From Faecalibacterium sp. I3-3-33 (GTDB lineage: Bacteria; Bacillota; Clostridia; Oscillospirales; Ruminococcaceae): DNA of 64,000 bases. This document shows positions 61,072 through 64,000 of the stretch, one piece after another. Within the stretch, counting starts at the first letter, position 1. Every line of letters starts with the position of its first letter. Below the pieces are notes generated by a model, which did not search any database, was not told the origin of the DNA, and saw only the letters and a list, made by a program, of their open reading frames with translations. The stretch spans positions 2,542,001 to 2,606,000 of the forward strand of contig NZ_CP094469.1 of the NCBI RefSeq assembly GCF_023347295.1, written 5' to 3'. Both the position numbers and the translations under genes were made by a program.

Positions 61072-61551
61072 TTACTTCTGGGGAGCCTCGAAAGCAATAG
61101 CGGTAGCACCGGCAGCAGCGTCCACGCTCTTCAGAGAGATAGGAGCCACCTCATAGTGCAGGGTGTCAAAGCTCTGGGTATTGCCGTCCTCGGTGGTGAA
61201 CTCCAGAACGTAGACAACGTCAGCCTGCTTGTCAGCCTCGACATCGCGGGTGATGACGACGCTCTCGCCGTCAGCCAGACCCTCGCCTGCCAGATTCTCG
61301 CCCTTGTCCTCAGAGCCTGCATCGTACAGGTACAGCTCGGTCACCTTGCTGCCGGTGGTGTTGTACACAGTGTACTCGGCAGAAGTGGCCTCAGCCTCAG
61401 AGGAAGCGGCTTCGGAGGAAGCAGCCTCGGAAGAGGCAGCAGCAGAGGATGCGGTGGAGGATGCAGCGGTAGAGGCAGCGCCGCCGCAGGCGGTCATGCC
61501 AACAGCCAGTGCCAGAGCGGCAGCGGCAATTGCAACAGTCTTGAGCTTCAT
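61072..61551 (-). CDS. small lipoprotein with Ala/Ser/Glu linker and beta-sandwich domain
   Basis: The 159-aa product has a lipoprotein signal (MKLKTVAIAAAALALAVGMT, then ACGG; Cys about 22). A low-complexity linker of ASSEA repeats follows (~25-60), then a ~95-residue beta-rich domain (YTVYNTTGSKVTELYLYDAG, VVYVLEFTTEDGNTQSF). It is likely tethered to the outer face of the membrane. AGGAG precedes the ATG. It is monocistronic with its own promoter, an unusual structured leader, and a terminator. No ligand or partner is evident. Confidence 0.85.
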   Translation of the reverse strand: MKLKTVAIAAAALALAVGMTACGGAASTAASSTASSAAASSEAASSEAASSEAEATSAEYTVYNTTGSKVTELYLYDAGSEDKGENLAGEGLADGESVVITRDVEADKQADVVYVLEFTTEDGNTQSFDTLHYEVAPISLKSVDAAAGATAIAFEAPQK

Positions 61552-61576
61552 AGGGAAATCTCCTTTTTATTCTTAT

Positions 61577-61661
61577 GTTGGTGTCAGGCCCCCGGCAGCA
61601 TACCAACTGCCTTGGTTGGCCTGATGTTCTTTCATTATACGCATGTTGACAAAAAAGGCAA
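61577..61661 (-). promoter_or_regulatory. lipoprotein promoter and compact pseudoknot-like 5' leader
   Basis: On the minus strand TTGCCT (61656-61661) and TATAAT (61634-61639) are 16 bases apart. The RNA would start near 61628 with TCAGGCC/GGCCTGA closing a stem (61618-61624 with 61584-61590). A nested GGCAG/CTGCC hairpin lies inside it (61607-61611 with 61594-61598). Its loop GTTGGT (61602-61607) can pair with the downstream ACCAAC (61577-61582). Riboswitch or protein-binding leader are possibilities; I match it to no known class. Confidence 0.5.
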
Positions 61662-61822
61662 GCTTTTTTCGGCAAAAATCAACGATAAAACAAGAACTGT
61701 TACTATTTTGACATGAATTTGGCACATTTTAGGAAATGCAAACTTGAAGCAAATCGTTGATGTCCCTTCCGCTCTGCCCCGTGTGCCTGCCGGGGAGCGG
61801 ACAAGAAATTTTTATTTTTCCC

Positions 61823-61872
61823 TTGACAACACCCCACCGCCGCTGTATACTGTGCATCGTGAACAGTGTTCA
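61823..61872 (+). promoter_or_regulatory. tetR promoter with palindromic operator
   Basis: TTGACA (61823-61828) and TATACT (61846-61851) are 17 bases apart. TGAACAGTGTTCA (61860-61872), a perfect palindrome, covers the region just after the start site. Upstream, ATCAACGAT (61678-61686) and ATCGTTGAT (61753-61761) form a distant inverted repeat of unknown meaning. Confidence 0.85.
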
Positions 61873-61889
61873 TGTTGGGAGGTGAGCGT

Positions 61890-62447
61890 ATGAATCCAAT
61901 GGCAACATCCAAGGCGGACATCCTGAAAACCAGCCGGGAGCTGATCCAGCAGAACGGCTGGGCAGCGGTCAACATCCGTGCGGTCGCCGCCGCCTGCGGG
62001 GTCTCTGTGGGCTGCATCTACAACTACTTCGGCTCCAAGACCGAGCTGGTAAGCGCAGCCGTGGAAAGCATCTGGAACGACATCTTCCACCACCCGGAGG
62101 ACGAAGCCGTGTTTCAGGACACCCTGTCCTGCATCCGGTGGATGTACCGGCAGATGGAATACGGCTGCCAGCAATATCCCGGCTTCTTCACACACCATGC
62201 GCTGGGTTTTGTGCAACAGGACACTGCCGACGGCAAGCAGCAGATGCGGCAGACATGGCAGCACATTCTGGATGCCTTGTGCAACGTGCTGCGCCACGAT
62301 GCCAAAGTCCGTCCTGACGCTTTTACCGAGCAGTTCACCCCGGAGCAGTTCGCGGGCATCCTGTTCTCCCTGATGCTGTCCGCGGTGGTGCAGCAGAGCT
62401 TTGACCCCTCTGCGGTGCTGGAGATCGTGCGCAGAACCATTTATTAA
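61890..62447 (+). CDS. TetR-family transcriptional regulator
   Basis: The 185-aa protein has an N-terminal helix-turn-helix typical of TetR: ILKTSRELIQQNGWAAVNIRAVAAACGVSVGCIYNYFGSKTELV. A helical ligand-binding and dimer domain follows. The ATG at 61890 has GGGAGG before it. A palindrome TGAACNNNGTTCA occurs at its own start site and again before the next gene. It therefore probably represses both itself and the membrane protein downstream. A hairpin with a T-run ends its message. Confidence 0.92.
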   Translation: MNPMATSKADILKTSRELIQQNGWAAVNIRAVAAACGVSVGCIYNYFGSKTELVSAAVESIWNDIFHHPEDEAVFQDTLSCIRWMYRQMEYGCQQYPGFFTHHALGFVQQDTADGKQQMRQTWQHILDALCNVLRHDAKVRPDAFTEQFTPEQFAGILFSLMLSAVVQQSFDPSAVLEIVRRTIY

Positions 62448-62456
62448 GTAAAAAAA

Positions 62457-62485
62457 CATCCCACAGCCCTTGTGGGATGTTTTTA
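62457..62485 (+). terminator. tetR terminator
   Basis: ACATCCACA pairs with TGTGGGATGT with one bulged G, followed by TTTTT, 10 bases past the stop. Confidence 0.75.
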
Positions 62486-62495
62486 AGCTCGAATA

Positions 62496-62508
62496 TGAAC
62501 ATCGTTCA
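62496..62508 (+). promoter_or_regulatory. second TetR operator candidate, upstream of the membrane-protein gene
   Basis: TGAACATCGTTCA matches the tetR operator in both arms (TGAAC-N3-GTTCA) and has the same 13-nt length. It lies 135 bases before the ATG at 62643, directly after the tetR terminator. A TATAAA near 62594 might be a -10. Confidence 0.7.
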
Positions 62509-62642
62509 ATTTGGCTCCTGTGCCCCGCAGAACATACTACTGTAAACCCTTTTCCCTACGATGCCTCCGGTACGGCTCTGCCGCGCCGGTTCACTATAAA
62601 ATCAAAAAAACTGCAATCAAAACAAATAAAGGAGAAAAACGT

Positions 62643-63317
62643 ATGAGAGCTGTTATTGAAACCGTTTTCGATATCTTCTATCTGGTCACCGTGCTCACGG
62701 TGGGCGTCCGCATGATCTGCGGCAGCAAGGCTGGCACCCAGTTCCGCCTGTTCGGCCTGATGGCCGTAGTGCTGGGCGCGGGCGACTCCTTCCATCTGGT
62801 GCCCCGTGCACTGGCACTGTGCACCACCGGTCTGGAAAACTATGCCGTGCCGCTGGGTCTGGGCAAGTGGATCACCTCTGTGACTATGACCGTGTTCTAT
62901 GTGCTGCTGTACTACGTCTGGCGCAAGCGCTACCAGATCGAGGGGCAGAAGAACGTGACCGCCGCCGTGTACGCCCTGTCCGCTGTGCGCATCGTGCTGT
63001 GCATGATGCCGCAGAACCAGTGGCTCACCAACCACACCCCGCTGGCATGGGGCATCCTGCGCAATGTGCCCTTTGCCCTGCTGGGTCTGCTGATCATCGT
63101 GCTGTTCTACCGCAGCGCCAAGCAGAACAACGACAAGGCTTTCCGCTGGATGTGGCTGACCATCGTGCTGAGCTTCGGCTTCTATATCCCCGTTGTCCTG
63201 TGGGCAGACGTCAACCCCCTGATCGGTATGCTGATGATCCCCAAGACCTGCGCCTACGTCTGGACCGTGCTCATTGGCTACAACGCCATGAAGGCCGAGA
63301 CCTGCAAACAGAACTAA
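62643..63317 (+). CDS. polytopic membrane protein under TetR control
   Basis: The 224-aa product has about seven hydrophobic segments (e.g. IFYLVTVLTVGVRMI, GLMAVVLGAGDSFHLV, ITSVTMTVFYVLLYYVW, FALLGLLIIVLFYR, MWLTIVLSFGFYIPVVLW). Charged residues GDSFHLVPR and TCAYVWTVLIGY lie within or between them. I do not recognise the family. AAAGGAG precedes the ATG; the frame is open upstream but without a better start. It follows the TetR gene, and a matching operator lies between them, so it is a likely TetR target. A stress-responsive membrane or transport role is inference. A terminator follows. Confidence 0.85.
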   Translation: MRAVIETVFDIFYLVTVLTVGVRMICGSKAGTQFRLFGLMAVVLGAGDSFHLVPRALALCTTGLENYAVPLGLGKWITSVTMTVFYVLLYYVWRKRYQIEGQKNVTAAVYALSAVRIVLCMMPQNQWLTNHTPLAWGILRNVPFALLGLLIIVLFYRSAKQNNDKAFRWMWLTIVLSFGFYIPVVLWADVNPLIGMLMIPKTCAYVWTVLIGYNAMKAETCKQN

Positions 63318-63342
63318 TATTTCCCCCCTGCTTAACAGAAAA

Positions 63343-63388
63343 CCCGCCGACAGACAGCGATGCACTGCTCTGCCGACGGGCTTTTTTC
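63343..63388 (+). terminator. terminator of the membrane-protein gene
   Basis: CCCGCCGACAGA (63343-63354) pairs with TCTGCCGACGGG (63369-63380) except at two positions, followed by CTTTTTTCT. Confidence 0.75.
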
Positions 63389-63404
63389 TATAATAGGTAA
63401 GCAA

Positions 63405-63525
63405 GACGATTGGAAATGCCCTCCGCGTTGCTCTGGGCACATTCAGCGGAAAGATTATTTTTATTTCGTAGTTTCAAAACGCCTGCGGGCGTTTTGAAAC
63501 TACTTTTTCACAGGAGGGGTCGTAA
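63405..63525 (+). repeat. two-hairpin TGCG repeat, copy 5
   Basis: GACGAT (63405). Hairpin 1 pairs ATGCCC with GGGCA-AT (63416-63421 with 63435-63442, one extra base); then TCAGCGGAAAGATTATTTTT. Hairpin 2 is a 16-bp perfect stem (63468-63483 with 63488-63503) around TGCG, then TTTTCACAGGAGGGGTCGTA. Confidence 0.85.
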
Positions 63526-63588
63526 CGGCAAACGACATCTGCCGCGCTGGTTTCCTGCGGAAATATCCGCGCGGCGGCAAGCGGTATT

Positions 63589-64000
63589 TTACCCCTCGGT
63601 GAAATACTCCGGGTGAACGCTGCGCGCCTGCTCCACCGAAAGCTTATAACGGTTCAGGTGGCTTTCCAGTGCCTCGCCCAGTTCTTCGGCGGTGCCGTGC
63701 AACACCATTTCCAGAATGCGGGTGTGGGCGGCGCAGACGGATTTGTTCTCGTTGGTCTGCAGGCTGAACTTGCGGATGCGCTCCACATGCTGCAGCTCGC
63801 CCAACATGTGGTCAAAATGCTCTTCCATGCCGGTGATCTCAAAGGCCTTGCGGTGGAACTGGTTGTCCAGCTCCAGCAGGTGGGTCTCCCGGTCCGGCTG
63901 GGTCAGGTCGGCCTCCAGCAGGCGATAGTTCTCGATGACCTGCCGGTACTCCTGCTCCTGCTGGTCGGTCAAACGGCCGCGCACGCGGTTCAAGATCTCT
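63589..64000 (-). CDS. GntR-family regulator, FCD ligand-binding domain (5' part outside window)
   Basis: The visible 137 residues form the all-helical FCD effector domain of FadR/GntR regulators: ENYRLLEADLTQ, LELDNQFHRKAFEITG (Asp and His metal ligands), VCAAHTRILEMVLHGTAEELGEALESHLNRY with the second and third His. The frame runs open to the window edge, so the winged-helix DNA-binding half is cut off. It probably senses a small carboxylate or sugar acid. What it regulates is not visible. Confidence 0.88.
   Translation of the reverse strand, partial: EILNRVRGRLTDQQEQEYRQVIENYRLLEADLTQPDRETHLLELDNQFHRKAFEITGMEEHFDHMLGELQHVERIRKFSLQTNENKSVCAAHTRILEMVLHGTAEELGEALESHLNRYKLSVEQARSVHPEYFTEG

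Overview
The window looks like a chromosomal segment of a GC-rich, low-oxygen gut Firmicute of the Faecalibacterium / Ruminococcaceae type. This is inferred from several features seen together: pyruvate,phosphate dikinase; a type II fatty-acid operon using FabK instead of FabI; a Gram-positive dcw cluster headed by mraZ; a division PBP with PASTA domains; BspA-like leucine-rich surface proteins; and a DUF5685 gene beside a DnaJ gene. Species assignment cannot be made from this sequence alone. I saw no rRNA, tRNA or CRISPR array.

Layout. 1-3.4 kb is an AT-rich island unlike the rest, read on the minus strand: an unrecognised coiled-coil protein, a palindrome-rich non-autonomous element, a D5-like SF3 helicase and a 47-aa protein. 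3.4-6.1 kb is ppdK. 6.5-13.2 kb (plus strand) holds a stand-alone GlmU-type acetyltransferase, a small exported protein, pth, mfd and a SurA/PrsA-like lipoprotein. 13.3-19.9 kb (minus) holds a GH2 glycosidase and a MarR-regulated heterodimeric ABC exporter; the marR and ABC promoters share a candidate operator. 20-23.8 kb holds purC, a GH1 6-phospho-beta-glucosidase and a glycerophosphodiester phosphodiesterase. 23.9-32.4 kb is a ten-gene fatty-acid operon (acpP-accD-accA-fabH-fabK-fabK-like-fabD-fabG-fabF-fabZ) with one good promoter. 32.5-45.4 kb is a rearranged dcw cell-wall/division cluster (mraZ-rsmH-ftsL-pbp-murF-mraY-like-ftsW-murG-ftsQ-murE). It lacks murD and murC, and its MraY homologue has lost most catalytic residues. 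45.5-47.4 kb holds a coiled-coil protein, rsmD and a flavoprotein. 47.5-58.1 kb holds two large paralogous LRR surface proteins flanking a GH2 enzyme that lacks its acid/base glutamate. 58.5-60.6 kb holds a zinc-ribbon protein, a DUF5685 protein and a DnaJ protein. 61-64 kb holds a lipoprotein with a possible pseudoknotted leader, a TetR regulator with matching operators, a polytopic membrane protein, and a GntR/FCD regulator cut by the window end.

The most unusual signals are: (1) a five-copy intergenic repeat with two hairpins, whose first stem covaries and whose second is a copy-specific, perfectly paired 14-16 bp stem always closed by a TGCG loop; (2) the degenerate MraY homologue at the mraY position; (3) a second repeat family with covarying stems near 19.2 kb; (4) a cysteine-peptidase-like triad inside one LRR surface protein and a shared C-terminal membrane-plus-beta module in both; (5) the GH2 without an acid/base residue; and (6) a compact pseudoknot-like leader upstream of a lipoprotein gene.
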